64,000 bases of DNA from Novosphingobium sp. FKTRR1 (GCF_020404405.1 NZ_JAIZDA010000005.1:62001-126000), one strand, 5' to 3'; positions 44,164 through 54,495 are shown, counted from the first letter of the stretch. Program-made: numbers and translations. The notes: generated by a model not told the origin, from the sequence alone.

Positions 44164-45545
44164 ACAGCGGGCACCACGTCGAAGGCGATGGTGAGGCGCT
44201 CTCCGCCGACAAACGGCACCGTTCCATGCCACAGCGTCGAAGGGAACAGGATCAACCGCCCCGCCGCAGGAGCAACATCGCCATAAGGCTGAAGCGGCAG
44301 GCCGAGTTCGGGTGGCCCCGCGCCGAACTGAAGGTGCCCGGCAGGCGCCGCACCCAGATCGTGCACGGGCGGAACCGAAACATACAGCGCCGAACTGATC
44401 CAGCCTTGCGGATGGGTGTGCGTGGCGTGGTAACCTTGCGCTCGAAGCCGCACCGACCAGCTTCCAGCCAGCCGAAATGCCGCGCGCGGTGGCGCCAGCA
44501 AAGGATGTGTGGCGTCCGGCCGGGGCAGTTGCGCGATGTAGCCGGCCACAGCCTGCTCGATCGCGCTGCGCACCCGCATGATTGCCGGGTCGAGCCGCAG
44601 CAGCAGCGGCCGGTCGGTCTGTGTGCCCCCGCGCACCGACTGTTCGTGCCAGGGCGCCCGCGCGGTATGGAGCGCGCGCAAAGTAACCGCCAGATCGGTC
44701 AGTTCCGGCTCGCTCAGTCCCAGATCGATCGTGCGGACAAAGTCCATGCCGCGATCGAGCCACCGCCCGCGCGGGTCATCCAGCAAGCGCCATGCGAGCG
44801 TCAGGTAGGGCCAGAACGGACGCACGCTCGGCTGGCCAAGGTGGCGTTCGCCGACCTGCCGCGCGCGGTCCCACTGCCCGCCGCGCAGGAAGTGGCGGAT
44901 GCGGGCAAGGTCCAGTCCGGCGTCGGCCTCACCCTCCACCGCATCGAACAGCGCGGGATCGTCCGCCGCCTCGCCGGATTCGCTCAACAGGTAGAGCCTG
45001 CCGAAACGCACCGCGCGGGTGGTGCCAAAGCGCGCCTGCGCCGCATCGAGCACCGCGCTAGCCCGCTCCCAGCAGCGTGCCTGCGCCAGCAGATGGAACC
45101 AGCCGAGCCATAACGGCAGCGCATCGGGTGCCGCCTTCACGGCGCGGGCAAAACCCACATCGAAATCGTCGAGCCCGGCCGTGGTGCGCAAGCTGGCCGC
45201 CAGCCGGTGCCCATCCAGCCAAAGCGGATTGGCCGCCAGCGTCTCATCCAACAAGGCGAGTGCCGCAGTGGTCTCGCCCTCGCCCGCCAACGCAAGCGCA
45301 TGACCCCGCAGCGGCTCGAACCGCTCGGGCGCCAGATCGCGCGCCCGAGCGAACTGCTCGACCGCCGTCAACCCGGCCTCGTAGCGCACGTGCGCCAGCG
45401 CCAGCGCCACGTTCGCATCGCGCGGCGCGATGTGGGCGGCACGGGTCAACGCACCAAGCGCGTGGTCAAGCCGCTGGTCGGCGCGGGCCTTCAGACCCTC
45501 AGCCAGCAGCCCCTCAGCGAGCAGTGAGGCCGCGCTTTCAGCCAC
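44157..45545 (-). CDS. TPR-containing putative 2OG-Fe(II) oxygenase
   Basis: About 462 residues from GTG 45545. The N-terminal part (to about residue 200) has TPR-like helices ([20 protein letters not shown]). The C-terminal part shows the putative 2OG-Fe(II) oxygenase pattern: [20 protein letters not shown] and [15 protein letters not shown], with H-x-H/D and a distal His, and a trailing RLTIAFDV. It overlaps the halogenase-like gene by eight bases, so the two are coupled. The substrate is unknown; a TPR domain suggests a protein partner. Confidence 0.75.
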   Translation of the reverse strand: MAESAASLLAEGLLAEGLKARADQRLDHALGALTRAAHIAPRDANVALALAHVRYEAGLTAVEQFARARDLAPERFEPLRGHALALAGEGETTAALALLDETLAANPLWLDGHRLAASLRTTAGLDDFDVGFARAVKAAPDALPLWLGWFHLLAQARCWERASAVLDAAQARFGTTRAVRFGRLYLLSESGEAADDPALFDAVEGEADAGLDLARIRHFLRGGQWDRARQVGERHLGQPSVRPFWPYLTLAWRLLDDPRGRWLDRGMDFVRTIDLGLSEPELTDLAVTLRALHTARAPWHEQSVRGGTQTDRPLLLRLDPAIMRVRSAIEQAVAGYIAQLPRPDATHPLLAPPRAAFRLAGSWSVRLRAQGYHATHTHPQGWISSALYVSVPPVHDLGAAPAGHLQFGAGPPELGLPLQPYGDVAPAAGRLILFPSTLWHGTVPFVGGERLTIAFDVVPAVQ

Positions 45546-47085
45546 GCACCGGCTGACCGGCCGCGCAGTTGGCGGCGATGAACGCTTCATGCGTCGGGGT
45601 CTGTTGCGCCGCAGCCTGCATCGCGGTGCGCAGCTTGGAAAGCCAGCCGCGCCCATCCACCGACCGGTAATCGGCGACGGGATCGGTGCCGACCGGATCG
45701 TTGAACTGGCCGATATGCACCGCCAGCCAGCTTGGCGGGCCGAACAGATCGGCATCGCGCGCAACCAATCTGCCATAGCGGCGGAAGTGCTCGATCTTGG
45801 TCAGCAATGTGTCGGGGATGTCCATGGCCGCGCAGTACCGCCACAGTTCGCTGTCGCTGCGCTCGGTCAGCTTGTAATGCAGGATCAGGAAGTCGCGGAT
45901 GCGCTCGTACTCGTTCACCGCGACGCGGTTGTACTCTTCGATCACCAGCGGGTCGAAGCTGCGGTCGGGAAACAGCGCGATGAGCTTGGCGATCCCGGCC
46001 TGAATCAGGTGGATCGAGGTTGATTCGAGCGGCTCCATGAACCCGCTCGACAGGCCGATGGCCACAACGTTGCGGTTCCAGAAGGCGTTGCGCCGCCCGG
46101 TGGTGAAACGCAGCGGGCGCGGATCGGCCAGCGCCTTGCCATCGAGCCGTTGCAACAGTTTGTCGGCGGCATCCTGTTCGGACAGGAACTGGCTGCAAAA
46201 GACATAGCCATTGCCGGTGCGGTGCTGCAGCGGAATGCGCCACTGCCACCCGGCCTCGCGCGCGGTGGAGCGGGTATAGGGCGTCAGCGGCCCGACATTC
46301 TCGCAAGGCACCGCCATCGCCCGATCGCAGGGCAGCCATTGCGTCCATTCCTGATACCCGGTCTTGAGCGCGCCTTCGATCAGCAACCCGCGAAAGCCCG
46401 AGCAATCGACGAACAGGTCGGCATCGAGCACACGACCGTCCTCGAGCGTCACCCCTTCGACAAAGCCGCTGGTGGTGTTCTGGCGGACGCTGCCGATCTT
46501 GCCTTCGACCCGCACCACGCCGCGCTGCTCCGCGTAATCGCGCAAGAAGCGGGCATAGAGCCCGGCATCGAAATGATAGGCATAGTCGAACGTCGACAAC
46601 ACGTTGCGCGGATCGGGCGACGGCTGGGCAAAGCGTCCTGCCTTGGCCAGTTGCCATGCCATCGCATGATCGTCGAGCGGTGCGGTCTCGCCCTCGGCCC
46701 GCGCGCGCAGCCAGTACTGATGGACGTCCACCGTATCGAACGCCCGGCCATAGGGACCGAACGGATGGAAATAGCGGTGCCCCTGCCGCCCCCAGTCGAC
46801 GAACTCGATACCCAGTTTGAACGATCCGAACGTGCGCGCCACGAACTCGCGCTCGTCGATGCCCAGCATCTGGTTGAACAGGCGGATCGGCGGGATAGTC
46901 GCCTCGCCCACGCCGACCGTGCCGATCTCGTCGGATTCGACCAGCGTGATCGCGCAACCCTGCGGCAAAGCGCGGATCAGCGCGGCGGCACTCATCCACC
47001 CGGCGGTGCCGCCACCGACGATCAGGATCGAGCGGATCGCCCGGTCGTTTGTTTCCTGCCCCATGGCCATCCCTCTGGCTCCCAT
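45538..47085 (-). CDS. flavin-dependent halogenase (tryptophan 7-halogenase) family protein
   Basis: A 515-residue soluble protein. The FAD-binding GGGTAGW is at 24-30, the catalytic lysine of PrnA-type halogenases is matched by Lys90 ([14 protein letters not shown]), the WxWxIP signature is WQWRIP at 280-285, and the Glu-Ser pair is Glu354-Ser355 ([11 protein letters not shown]). All the residues expected for hypohalous acid chemistry are therefore present, though family members in TonB clusters of Caulobacter and sphingomonads have no proven substrate. ATG 47085 or 47070 starts it. It follows a TonB receptor and a terminator-like hairpin. Confidence 0.88.
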   Translation of the reverse strand: MGARGMAMGQETNDRAIRSILIVGGGTAGWMSAAALIRALPQGCAITLVESDEIGTVGVGEATIPPIRLFNQMLGIDEREFVARTFGSFKLGIEFVDWGRQGHRYFHPFGPYGRAFDTVDVHQYWLRARAEGETAPLDDHAMAWQLAKAGRFAQPSPDPRNVLSTFDYAYHFDAGLYARFLRDYAEQRGVVRVEGKIGSVRQNTTSGFVEGVTLEDGRVLDADLFVDCSGFRGLLIEGALKTGYQEWTQWLPCDRAMAVPCENVGPLTPYTRSTAREAGWQWRIPLQHRTGNGYVFCSQFLSEQDAADKLLQRLDGKALADPRPLRFTTGRRNAFWNRNVVAIGLSSGFMEPLESTSIHLIQAGIAKLIALFPDRSFDPLVIEEYNRVAVNEYERIRDFLILHYKLTERSDSELWRYCAAMDIPDTLLTKIEHFRRYGRLVARDADLFGPPSWLAVHIGQFNDPVGTDPVADYRSVDGRGWLSKLRTAMQAAAQQTPTHEAFIAANCAAGQPVRG

Positions 47086-47119
47086 TGGCTTTTATCCTAA
47101 GCCGACACGCCGCCGCGCC

Positions 47120-47158
47120 AAACAGAAAAGGCGGGCCTGGACGAATGCCCTGCCCGCC
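47120..47158 (-). terminator. terminator-like hairpin after the sugar TonB receptor
   Basis: On the minus strand the arms GGCGGGC and GCCCGCC (47152-47158 and 47130-47136) enclose a 15-base loop and are followed by TTTTCTGTTT. It lies about 100 bases after the TonB receptor stop and before the halogenase-like gene, so it may lower expression of the downstream pair relative to the receptor. Confidence 0.65.
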
Positions 47159-47259
47159 TCTCCGGTACGACCGAAGGCTTGTTCGCTATCGAACCGGATG
47201 CAGGCCAACCGGGAGGGAGGTCGGCCTGCACCACAGGTTCCGAGGCGCAAATGCCCCGA

Positions 47260-49782
47260 TCAGAAGCGGTAGCGGATCGCCGCAGTCATTGTCCGGCCCA
47301 GCATTGCGCTGTTGTCGAAGATGCCCTGGTTGGCGCTCAGCCCGGCAGTCGGACCGGCGACGGCAATGCTGCCGTTGTTGGCGCGATAGCCCAGCGTGTT
47401 GAACAAGTTGTTGACGTTGAGCGAGACTTCGACCGCCTCAGCCGGACGGACCTTGACGTAGCCGTTGACGAACGTCCGGCCCGGCGCGGTGTAGCCGCCC
47501 GACACCAGGAAGTTCGACTGGCCGCTGGCCGACAGACCGACCGCCGCGATGCCCGCGTCATAGCTGGGCGAAACCAGCCAGGTGAACTTGGGCATGGCCA
47601 CCGGCGTTGCCTTGTTCGCCGCGTTTTCGGCATGGGTATAGACGACATAGCCGTCGACACCGAAGTTGCCCGCCTTCAACCCGGCCGACGCTTCGACGCC
47701 GTACGAGTGATAGACCGCATCGATGAACGGGCTTTCGTTGCGCGAAGGCGCGGTGAAGTCATAGTTGCTCTCCTTCACTTGCGCCCGGTACAGGGTCACC
47801 TCGGCGTGGTAGCGACCCGACGAGCCGAACGTGCCGCGCTGCTTCACGCCCAGTTCCTGCTGGGTCACGTAGTTGACCGAGAGGTAGCTGCCGCCCGCGG
47901 TCAACTGGCCGTCGGCGGTGAAGTTGTTGTTGTTGTAAAGCAGACGGTCGGCGTTGAAGCGGCCGCCACGGCTGACGCGGATGAACGCGCTGGTGTTGCT
48001 GTTCAGCTCATACAGCGCGCCGAACGACCAGCTCGAATAGTTGCGGGTATAGTTCAGCACGTTGACCGGCGTGGAACCGGTCTTGGACGTCGGCAGAACT
48101 GCACTGCCCAGACCGTCGGAAACGGTGACGGTGCCACCGGTAACCGGAGCATAGGCGTTACCTTCGGCCTTCACGCTGTCAAAGCGGACGCTGGCGTCAA
48201 GGTTGAGGTGACCGAACTGGCCTTCCAACTGCACGTAAGGTGCGTTGTCGGTATAAGTCAGGTCATACGAACGACCGCCGCAGCATCCGCCCCACTGGTT
48301 GTTGAAGCCGGTCAGCCCGTTGGCTGAAAGCTGGTTGCCAGCGGCATCGAACAGGTCAAGCGGTACCGGGTTGCCCGACGAATTGAGCGATTGGGTGGCG
48401 TTGTTGATGTGCCAATCCATCGCGATGGATTGACGCATCAGGAACCAGCCGGCGTGTGCGGTAACCTTCGAACCTTCGCCCACCGCGAACTTGCCGGTCA
48501 GCGTTAGGTCATTCACGAAGCTGCCGACGTCCTTCATCTGGACATAGGCCTGCGCGCTGTTGCTGAGGAAGTTCGAGGTATAGAGCTGACCCTGCTTCGG
48601 CCCTGCGGCATAGCGGATCGCCGCGATCTTGCGGGTGTCGCCCTGCGTGCCGAACGCATCACCGATGGTCTTGCCGATGACCGAAGAGGTGGCAACTTCG
48701 CCAGTCCACTGGTTCGAGAACGTGCCGCTCATATCGGTCCAGCGCGCCTTGTCGGTCACGTTGAACATGTCGGAGAATTCGTAGTGGAATTCGCCGCCCA
48801 GCGTGGTGGCAACCGGGTGGATGCCCTCCATCGGCACAGTGCGGATCGCGCCATCGGAACCGAGGATCTGGAAGTTCTGGTTGTACAAGCCGGTCGAGGC
48901 ATACTTGCGCGCATCGACGCCATCGAACGTGCTGTAGCCGGTGATCGTCTTGCCCGACAGCGACACCAGCGACGGCATCGAGGCGAAGGTCGGCTCCTTG
49001 TCGTCCAACCGCTTGAAGTTCAGGCGAATGTAGCCCTTGCCATCAGCCAGTTCCTTGGTGATGTTGCCCTTGATCTGGTAGCCCTTCTGGGCGTTATAGG
49101 GCAAGTGCGTGGGCCCGTTGCCGGTGATTGCATAGCCGCCGATGTGGAAGCGCACGCTGTCCGACAGATGGCCGCCGTAGTCGAAATCAAGGCGCGTTTC
49201 GCGATAGTTCAGCGCGGTCGACAGGCCGATTTCGCCGCCCTGCTTTTCGCCGGTCTTGGACACATAGTTGATGACCGCGCCGGGCGCCTGGCTGGAGAAA
49301 GTCGAGGCTGAACCGCCGCGCACCGCTTCGACGCGATCGACGTTGTTGTCGAAGCGCACCCAGTAGTCGTTGTTGCCGAACTGCATGTCGCCAAACAGCG
49401 TCACCGGCAGGCCATCTTCCTGCAGGCCGACATATTCCGAACCGCCGGTCGACACCGGGATACCGCGCACGCCGATGTTGGCGTTGCCACCCGGTCCAGC
49501 CGTGTCCTGCACGTTCAGGCCGGGGATCGTGCGCAATACTTCGGCTTGCGAACGCGGGGTGAAGTTGGTCACCGCTTCCTGCGAGATCTGCGAAACGGAG
49601 ATCGAGGACAGGCGGGCGGCCTTGTCGCCCGCAGCAGCGGTAACGACGATTTCGGCGGTGTCAGGTTCGGCCGAAGCCTCGCTGGCCGCAGGAGCGGCGG
49701 ACTGTGCAAAGGCGGGCGCAGCAACGACCGCGCCGACAAGAGCAGCAACGGACACGCAGGTATAATAAGCAGGGCGCTTCAT
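47260..49782 (-). CDS. TonB-dependent receptor of the sugar locus
   Basis: About 840 residues from ATG 49782, which has GGGGGA upstream. The signal peptide ends at AFA, a TonB-box-like EIVVTAAAG follows, then the plug (VEAVRGGSASTFSSQAPGAV) and a barrel ending in AAIRYRF. In Xanthomonas and Caulobacter, receptors beside LacI regulators and sucrose genes take up sucrose or related oligosaccharides (SuxA). Two LacI-type palindromes lie in its promoter region, divergent from lacI. Confidence 0.92.
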   Translation of the reverse strand: MKRPAYYTCVSVAALVGAVVAAPAFAQSAAPAASEASAEPDTAEIVVTAAAGDKAARLSSISVSQISQEAVTNFTPRSQAEVLRTIPGLNVQDTAGPGGNANIGVRGIPVSTGGSEYVGLQEDGLPVTLFGDMQFGNNDYWVRFDNNVDRVEAVRGGSASTFSSQAPGAVINYVSKTGEKQGGEIGLSTALNYRETRLDFDYGGHLSDSVRFHIGGYAITGNGPTHLPYNAQKGYQIKGNITKELADGKGYIRLNFKRLDDKEPTFASMPSLVSLSGKTITGYSTFDGVDARKYASTGLYNQNFQILGSDGAIRTVPMEGIHPVATTLGGEFHYEFSDMFNVTDKARWTDMSGTFSNQWTGEVATSSVIGKTIGDAFGTQGDTRKIAAIRYAAGPKQGQLYTSNFLSNSAQAYVQMKDVGSFVNDLTLTGKFAVGEGSKVTAHAGWFLMRQSIAMDWHINNATQSLNSSGNPVPLDLFDAAGNQLSANGLTGFNNQWGGCCGGRSYDLTYTDNAPYVQLEGQFGHLNLDASVRFDSVKAEGNAYAPVTGGTVTVSDGLGSAVLPTSKTGSTPVNVLNYTRNYSSWSFGALYELNSNTSAFIRVSRGGRFNADRLLYNNNNFTADGQLTAGGSYLSVNYVTQQELGVKQRGTFGSSGRYHAEVTLYRAQVKESNYDFTAPSRNESPFIDAVYHSYGVEASAGLKAGNFGVDGYVVYTHAENAANKATPVAMPKFTWLVSPSYDAGIAAVGLSASGQSNFLVSGGYTAPGRTFVNGYVKVRPAEAVEVSLNVNNLFNTLGYRANNGSIAVAGPTAGLSANQGIFDNSAMLGRTMTAAIRYRF

Positions 49783-49848
49783 CAGGTCATCCCCCATAGT
49801 GGTGTCCCCACGTCAATCCGTGGGAATCGAGTGTCGGATAATCCCTCC

Positions 49849-49862
49849 TACAAACGTTTGCA
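49849..49862. promoter_or_regulatory. LacI-type operator 1, receptor promoter
   Basis: TACAAACGTTTGCA, with the perfect inner dyad CAAACGTTTG. It starts 67 bases before the TonB receptor ATG, between the divergent receptor and lacI genes. Confidence 0.75.
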
Positions 49863-49870
49863 ACGAATTT

Positions 49871-49884
49871 TGCAAAGGTTTGCA
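49871..49884. promoter_or_regulatory. LacI-type operator 2, receptor promoter
   Basis: TGCAAAGGTTTGCA, starting 22 bases from the first site. Two such sites about two helical turns apart fit cooperative binding of a repressor dimer pair. Confidence 0.75.
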
Positions 49885-50028
49885 CTGTTTGCCATCGCCA
49901 CACTTCATCCTATCGTCGGACTGTGGCATTGCCGCATCACTTGTGGTGTGCCGGGATTGCGCACTCCTCCGAAGCTTGTTCGGGCGAAACCTTGCAATCG
50001 GTTGCCACTCACCTAAGAACACGATGAC

Positions 50029-51108
50029 ATGACCGGAACTCCTGACGAACCCACCAAGACTGGCGCCGAGACGTACGCTGCAGACGCTGTACCAGCCGAA
50101 GCGGGCAAACGCCGCATCCGTAACATCACCGAACTGGCCCGCATCGCCGGCGTGTCGCCCGGCACGGTTTCGCGCGCGCTGGCGGGCAAATCGCTGGTCA
50201 ACCCGCAGACCCGCGAACGGATCCAGGCGATCGCGCGCGAACACGGCTTTCGCCCCAACCAGATGGCCAGCAAGCTGCGCATGCAGCGCACCGGCGTGAT
50301 CGGCGTGGTGATTCCCCTGGGCCACGACAGTCGCCAGCACATCTCCGACCCGTTCTTCATGAGCCTGTTCGGCTATCTCGCCGACGAACTGACCGAAAGC
50401 GGCCACGACATCATGCTCAGCCGGGTCATTCCGGGTGATGTGGAATGGCTCGACCGCATCGTCGATTCGGGAATGCTCGACGGCGCCCTGCTGATCGGCC
50501 AGTCGGACCAGACCGACGTGATCGATCGTGTGGCCGACCACTACCTGCCGCTGGTGGTGTGGGGCACCAGCCGTCCAGAGCACCGCCATTGCAGCGTCGG
50601 CAGCGACAACCGCGCCGGCGGACGCCTCGCAGCCGAACGGCTGATCGCGCAAGGCAAGCGCCGCCTCGCCTTCTTCGGCGATCCGCGCGCGCCGGAAATC
50701 GCCGACCGTCTGGCCGGCGCCCGCGATGCGGTGGATGGTGCCTCAGGCGCCACACTGGAAGTCGTGCCGACCACGCTTTCCAGCGATGATCTGGCCGACC
50801 AGATCGCGGCCAACTTCAGCAAGGTTGACCGCGCGGTGGACGGCATCGTCGCCGCCTCGGACGTGATCGCCATGACCACCTTGCGCATCCTGCATGAACG
50901 TGGCGCGCAAGTGCCGCAGGAAATCGCGGTGATCGGGTTCGATGATCTGCCGCTGGCAACGCGCACGGTCCCCCAGTTGACCACGATCCGTCAGGATATC
51001 GCGGGCGGGGCCAAGGCGATGGTGGCATCGCTGATGCAACGCATCGCCGGGGTCGACACCCCCTCTACCGTGATGCAGCCGGAACTGGTGATCCGCGAAA
51101 GCGCCTGA
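50029..51108 (+). CDS. LacI family transcriptional repressor
   Basis: A 359-residue protein. The helix-turn-helix is at about residues 33-54 (ITELARIAGVSPGTVSRALA), followed by the hinge helix (NQMASKLRMQRTG) and a periplasmic-binding-protein-like sugar domain. An unusual 25-residue N-terminal extension precedes the helix-turn-helix. It probably controls the receptor, the fructokinase and the symporter-GH36-GH68 operon through the four similar palindromes. Relatives at such loci (SuxR) respond to sucrose or a product. Confidence 0.92.
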   Translation: MTGTPDEPTKTGAETYAADAVPAEAGKRRIRNITELARIAGVSPGTVSRALAGKSLVNPQTRERIQAIAREHGFRPNQMASKLRMQRTGVIGVVIPLGHDSRQHISDPFFMSLFGYLADELTESGHDIMLSRVIPGDVEWLDRIVDSGMLDGALLIGQSDQTDVIDRVADHYLPLVVWGTSRPEHRHCSVGSDNRAGGRLAAERLIAQGKRRLAFFGDPRAPEIADRLAGARDAVDGASGATLEVVPTTLSSDDLADQIAANFSKVDRAVDGIVAASDVIAMTTLRILHERGAQVPQEIAVIGFDDLPLATRTVPQLTTIRQDIAGGAKAMVASLMQRIAGVDTPSTVMQPELVIRESA

Positions 51109-51138
51109 GCCCGTCGCCGGATCACCTGTCGGGGCTGC

Positions 51139-52290
51139 TCAGTCAGCGGCGACCGTCACAGCATCGCCTGCAAACCGCAGGCGAAACACCGGAGCGGCCG
51201 TGCCGCCGAATTGCGCACGCAGCAGTTCGGGATGGTCCGCCAATGCGCGGCCCTGCATCCCCCAGTAATCGACGAAGCTCCATACCTCGTCCTCGCCAGT
51301 CACCCACCAGCTATAGGTCTGGGTCTGTTCGGTTGCCGGGTTGGCCGCCACCAGCCCGCTGCCGTTGATGGCGCGCCATGGACCGGAAAAGCTGTCCGCC
51401 ACCGCGCCATAGATGCCGTTCGGCCCCGGCACCGCCTGCGGATTGAAGGTATGCCGCTGGGTTGACCAGAACAGGTAATAGCGCCCGTCGCGGAAATGGA
51501 CGTTGGGGCGCTCCAGCTCGTTGTTTACGCCGATCGCCTCGATCACCGGGTCGCCCAGCGCCCAGCACGTGCCATCCCATGTGGCGACCCCGACGATGCC
51601 ATTGAAGCGATTGTCATCCCACGCAGCGCTGGCGGTAAAGACGATGTGCGCAACCCCGGTGGCTGGATCGCGGAACCAGGCCGGATCGCGAAAGCCCTTG
51701 ATCGTGCCGGGTTCGGGCGCCTCGATCTCCTGCCTGTCGGCAATATAGCGAACGCCATCGGCAACGATGATCTCCTCCGGGGTCTGCCAGCCTTCCGGCC
51801 CTTGCGGTCCCAGCGTGCCGGGCACCGCAAACAGCCGCTGTTCGAACGAGAACGGGCCATCGCGTCGCCCGGCAACGGTATAGAACAACGTCACCGCGCG
51901 GCCATCGTCATGCAGCACCGCGCTACCGGCCCATTCGCGCGTGCCGGGATTGAGCCCGTCGGGCAAGGCATTGCCGTGATCGCGCCAGCCGTCGGCACCC
52001 CGGCTGAGCAGGCGTATCCGGGCAAAGCCGTGGCGCGTCACCGGATCGGGAAAGATCGGCGAACTGAGGAAGAACCACCAGGTCCGCCCGGCATGGACGA
52101 CCGTGCGGCCATCCTCGTGCGCCAGCGGCCAGCAATCCCACAAGTCCAGCCCTGGCACCAGCGGCTGGATATCCTGCGCGGTTACGAGCGGAATTTCCGG
52201 CAGGTCGGTGAAGGCCTGCGGTTCCCAGCGGCTCACCCCGGTCGCTGAAAAGGTTTGCTGCGGATGACGGTCGGTAGCTTCGGGTGGCAT
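51139..52290 (-). CDS. GH68 family beta-fructosidase / levansucrase-type enzyme
   Basis: A 383-residue five-bladed propeller enzyme. The three GH68 motifs are present: nucleophile Asp52 in DLWDCWPL, EWAGS at 119-123, transition-state-stabilising Asp202 in GFRDPAWF, and acid/base Glu260 in NNELERPN. No signal peptide is seen, so with the neighbouring symporter it most likely hydrolyses sucrose in the cytoplasm rather than building levan outside. It is about 80 bases downstream of the GH36 gene, probably the last gene of the symporter-GH36-GH68 operon. Confidence 0.88.
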   Translation of the reverse strand: MPPEATDRHPQQTFSATGVSRWEPQAFTDLPEIPLVTAQDIQPLVPGLDLWDCWPLAHEDGRTVVHAGRTWWFFLSSPIFPDPVTRHGFARIRLLSRGADGWRDHGNALPDGLNPGTREWAGSAVLHDDGRAVTLFYTVAGRRDGPFSFEQRLFAVPGTLGPQGPEGWQTPEEIIVADGVRYIADRQEIEAPEPGTIKGFRDPAWFRDPATGVAHIVFTASAAWDDNRFNGIVGVATWDGTCWALGDPVIEAIGVNNELERPNVHFRDGRYYLFWSTQRHTFNPQAVPGPNGIYGAVADSFSGPWRAINGSGLVAANPATEQTQTYSWWVTGEDEVWSFVDYWGMQGRALADHPELLRAQFGGTAAPVFRLRFAGDAVTVAAD

Positions 52291-52373
52291 GTTCGAGAAA
52301 TTCCTGAATGACGAATGTTCGGGGGGAGAAGGTGATCAGTCCGCGTGAAGGAGCGCGGACAGGCGCGGACCTG

Positions 52374-54494
52374 TCATCGTGTGGTCGCCACGATATGGAA
52401 AATGGCGACGCTTTCAGCCTTCATCGGCGGCAACGGCAGGCCCGCTTCGGCCAGCCAGCTAGCCGTCAGCGACACCCCGTCGGCCTGCATCTGCGTGGCA
52501 AGCGCCGTGGTCGGCGCGGCGTGCCCGCCCTGCCCCCCGGCAATGCGCAGCAGCCGAACCTTGCAGATCCCGGCATCGCGCAGGAACGGCAATCGCAACG
52601 GCTGGGGGCGGCGATCGAGTGGCGGCGCGGTGCGGGTCACGAACAGCAGCAGCGAATTCAACGTGCCCTGCGCCTGCCATGTCAGTCCGTCAGCGCCCTC
52701 GCCCAGCCAGGTCCGCCCTTGATGCAGCACGTCGCGCCATTCCTGCTGGAACGCGATCCAGTGGGCCAGTTCGAACCGATCAGCCTCACCCAGCGCGCGC
52801 GGATCAAGCTCGACGCCGAAGTGGCCGGGCAGCGCGGTGGCCGCGCGGAACGACAGCGCCTGCGTTCGTCCGGTGGCATGGGCGGGGCTGGCTCCGACAT
52901 GCGCCCCCATCATTTCGGGTGGAAGAAAGTGGAGAAATCCGCGCTGCATGGCGACGCGACTGACCGCATCGATGTTGTCGCTGGTCCAGAAGCGATGGAC
53001 GAAGGGCACCATCCCGGCGTCGCTACGGCCACCGCCGCCTGCGCAGGATTCGATCTCGACCGCCGGGTGCGCGGCGCGCAACCGCCCGAGCAAGTCGTAC
53101 AGTCCGGCCACTTGCCCTGCCCCGCCACGCGGCGCCAGATCGCGGTTGTGGTCCCATTTCAGATAGCCGATCGGCGTGTCGCGCAGCAGCTTATCGAGGC
53201 AGCCGAACAAGTAGTCACGCACATCGCCGCGCGACAGATCGAGCACCAGCTGATTGCGCGCGGTTGGCCGCTCGCGCTCGGGCGCGGCCAGTGCCCAGTC
53301 AGGGTGCGTGCGATACAGGTCGCTGTCCGGGTTGACCATCTCCGGCTCAACCCACAAGCCGAACTCCATGCCCAGCGCGTTGACACGTTGCGCAAGTGGC
53401 CCAAGGCCATGCGGATACTTGGCCGGATCGGCGGTCCAGTCACCAAGGCCCGCCGTATCGTCGTTGCGTCCCCGGAACCACCCATCGTCCAGCACGAAGC
53501 GCTCGACGCCAATTGCCGCTGCCGCTTCGGCCAATTCGCCGATACGTGCGGCATCATGGTCGAAATAACAGGCTTCCCAGCTATTGAGGTGGACCTTGCG
53601 CGGGGTGGCAGGCGCGCCAGCCACCTGCCCTGGCCACGCAATCATCGCCCGGACAGCACCGTGAAACGCATCAATGGCACCGTTGCGTCCGGTCGAGGAG
53701 AATACCGCCAGCGCATCGGGCGTCTGCCAGCGAGCGCCACTCGGCAAAACGACCTCGCCCGGTTGCAAGGCCGCAGCCGCGCTGAGCAACCACGCGCCTT
53801 CGTCATCGCGCTCGACCGCGATCTCGGCATCGCCCGACCAGCACAGCTGCAGCGCCCGCACTTCACCCGTGGCGAAGTCCGCGCCCGGCCCAAGCACATA
53901 GACCCCCGGCGCACCGCCATGCCCGGTCAGGCCACGACGCCCCTCACGCACCCAGCGCTGCTGCGGCATCGGCTCGATGCATTCGACCAGTTCGGCATTG
54001 TGCCGTCCGCGCCAAGACAGGAGCCCTGCGCTGTCAGCGGGAAGCGGCAGCACGGCGCTGGCCAATCGGTCGACCGCCAATGGGCCCTCGCCGGTGTTGC
54101 TCAGCGTCGCCGAGAACCGCAAAGCACCGCCCGGCTCGGCCAGGATGCGCTGTTCCAGCACGATTCCCGCCACCGCATCGTCCAGCCGTACCACCAGTTC
54201 GCCGTCGACCACCTTGGCCTCGACGCTGGTCCACGCCACGACCACCGGCACCCCGGCGCGGCGCACACGCACCACTACGGGCCCGAACCAGCCAAGCCCG
54301 CCGACCGGGGCCAAAGACAGCGGCACATCGCGATCGGGCGAGAACGATGCCGCACCACGCGTTTGCAGCAAGGCCGGCAGCCCGGCAGTATCCACCGGCG
54401 CTCCCCAATGCCGCCACAGCGGCGCTGCAAAGCCTTCTGCCTGCTCCAGCACCAGAACGGCGCCGTCGGCCTCGAGGGTCAGCAGGCGCACCAT
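52374..54494 (-). CDS. GH36 alpha-galactosidase
   Basis: About 706 residues with an N-terminal beta-sandwich, a TIM barrel and a C-terminal beta domain. The nucleophile Asp448 is in YLKWDHNRD and the acid/base Asp506 in RFWTSDNIDA, with SCAGGGGRSD at 483-492 between them. No signal peptide is seen, so it should be cytoplasmic. It would cut the galactose from raffinose-type sugars, leaving sucrose for GH68. The ATG at 54494 follows the symporter stop with one base between (TGATATG), a start that excludes the longer frame. Confidence 0.92.
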   Translation of the reverse strand: MVRLLTLEADGAVLVLEQAEGFAAPLWRHWGAPVDTAGLPALLQTRGAASFSPDRDVPLSLAPVGGLGWFGPVVVRVRRAGVPVVVAWTSVEAKVVDGELVVRLDDAVAGIVLEQRILAEPGGALRFSATLSNTGEGPLAVDRLASAVLPLPADSAGLLSWRGRHNAELVECIEPMPQQRWVREGRRGLTGHGGAPGVYVLGPGADFATGEVRALQLCWSGDAEIAVERDDEGAWLLSAAAALQPGEVVLPSGARWQTPDALAVFSSTGRNGAIDAFHGAVRAMIAWPGQVAGAPATPRKVHLNSWEACYFDHDAARIGELAEAAAAIGVERFVLDDGWFRGRNDDTAGLGDWTADPAKYPHGLGPLAQRVNALGMEFGLWVEPEMVNPDSDLYRTHPDWALAAPERERPTARNQLVLDLSRGDVRDYLFGCLDKLLRDTPIGYLKWDHNRDLAPRGGAGQVAGLYDLLGRLRAAHPAVEIESCAGGGGRSDAGMVPFVHRFWTSDNIDAVSRVAMQRGFLHFLPPEMMGAHVGASPAHATGRTQALSFRAATALPGHFGVELDPRALGEADRFELAHWIAFQQEWRDVLHQGRTWLGEGADGLTWQAQGTLNSLLLFVTRTAPPLDRRPQPLRLPFLRDAGICKVRLLRIAGGQGGHAAPTTALATQMQADGVSLTASWLAEAGLPLPPMKAESVAIFHIVATTR

Positions 54495-54495
54495 A

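Noticed and set aside
51139..52290. Secreted levansucrase
   Set aside because: No signal peptide is visible and an inner-membrane sugar symporter gene is in the same operon, so intracellular hydrolysis is more likely, though some GH68 enzymes are exported without a signal.
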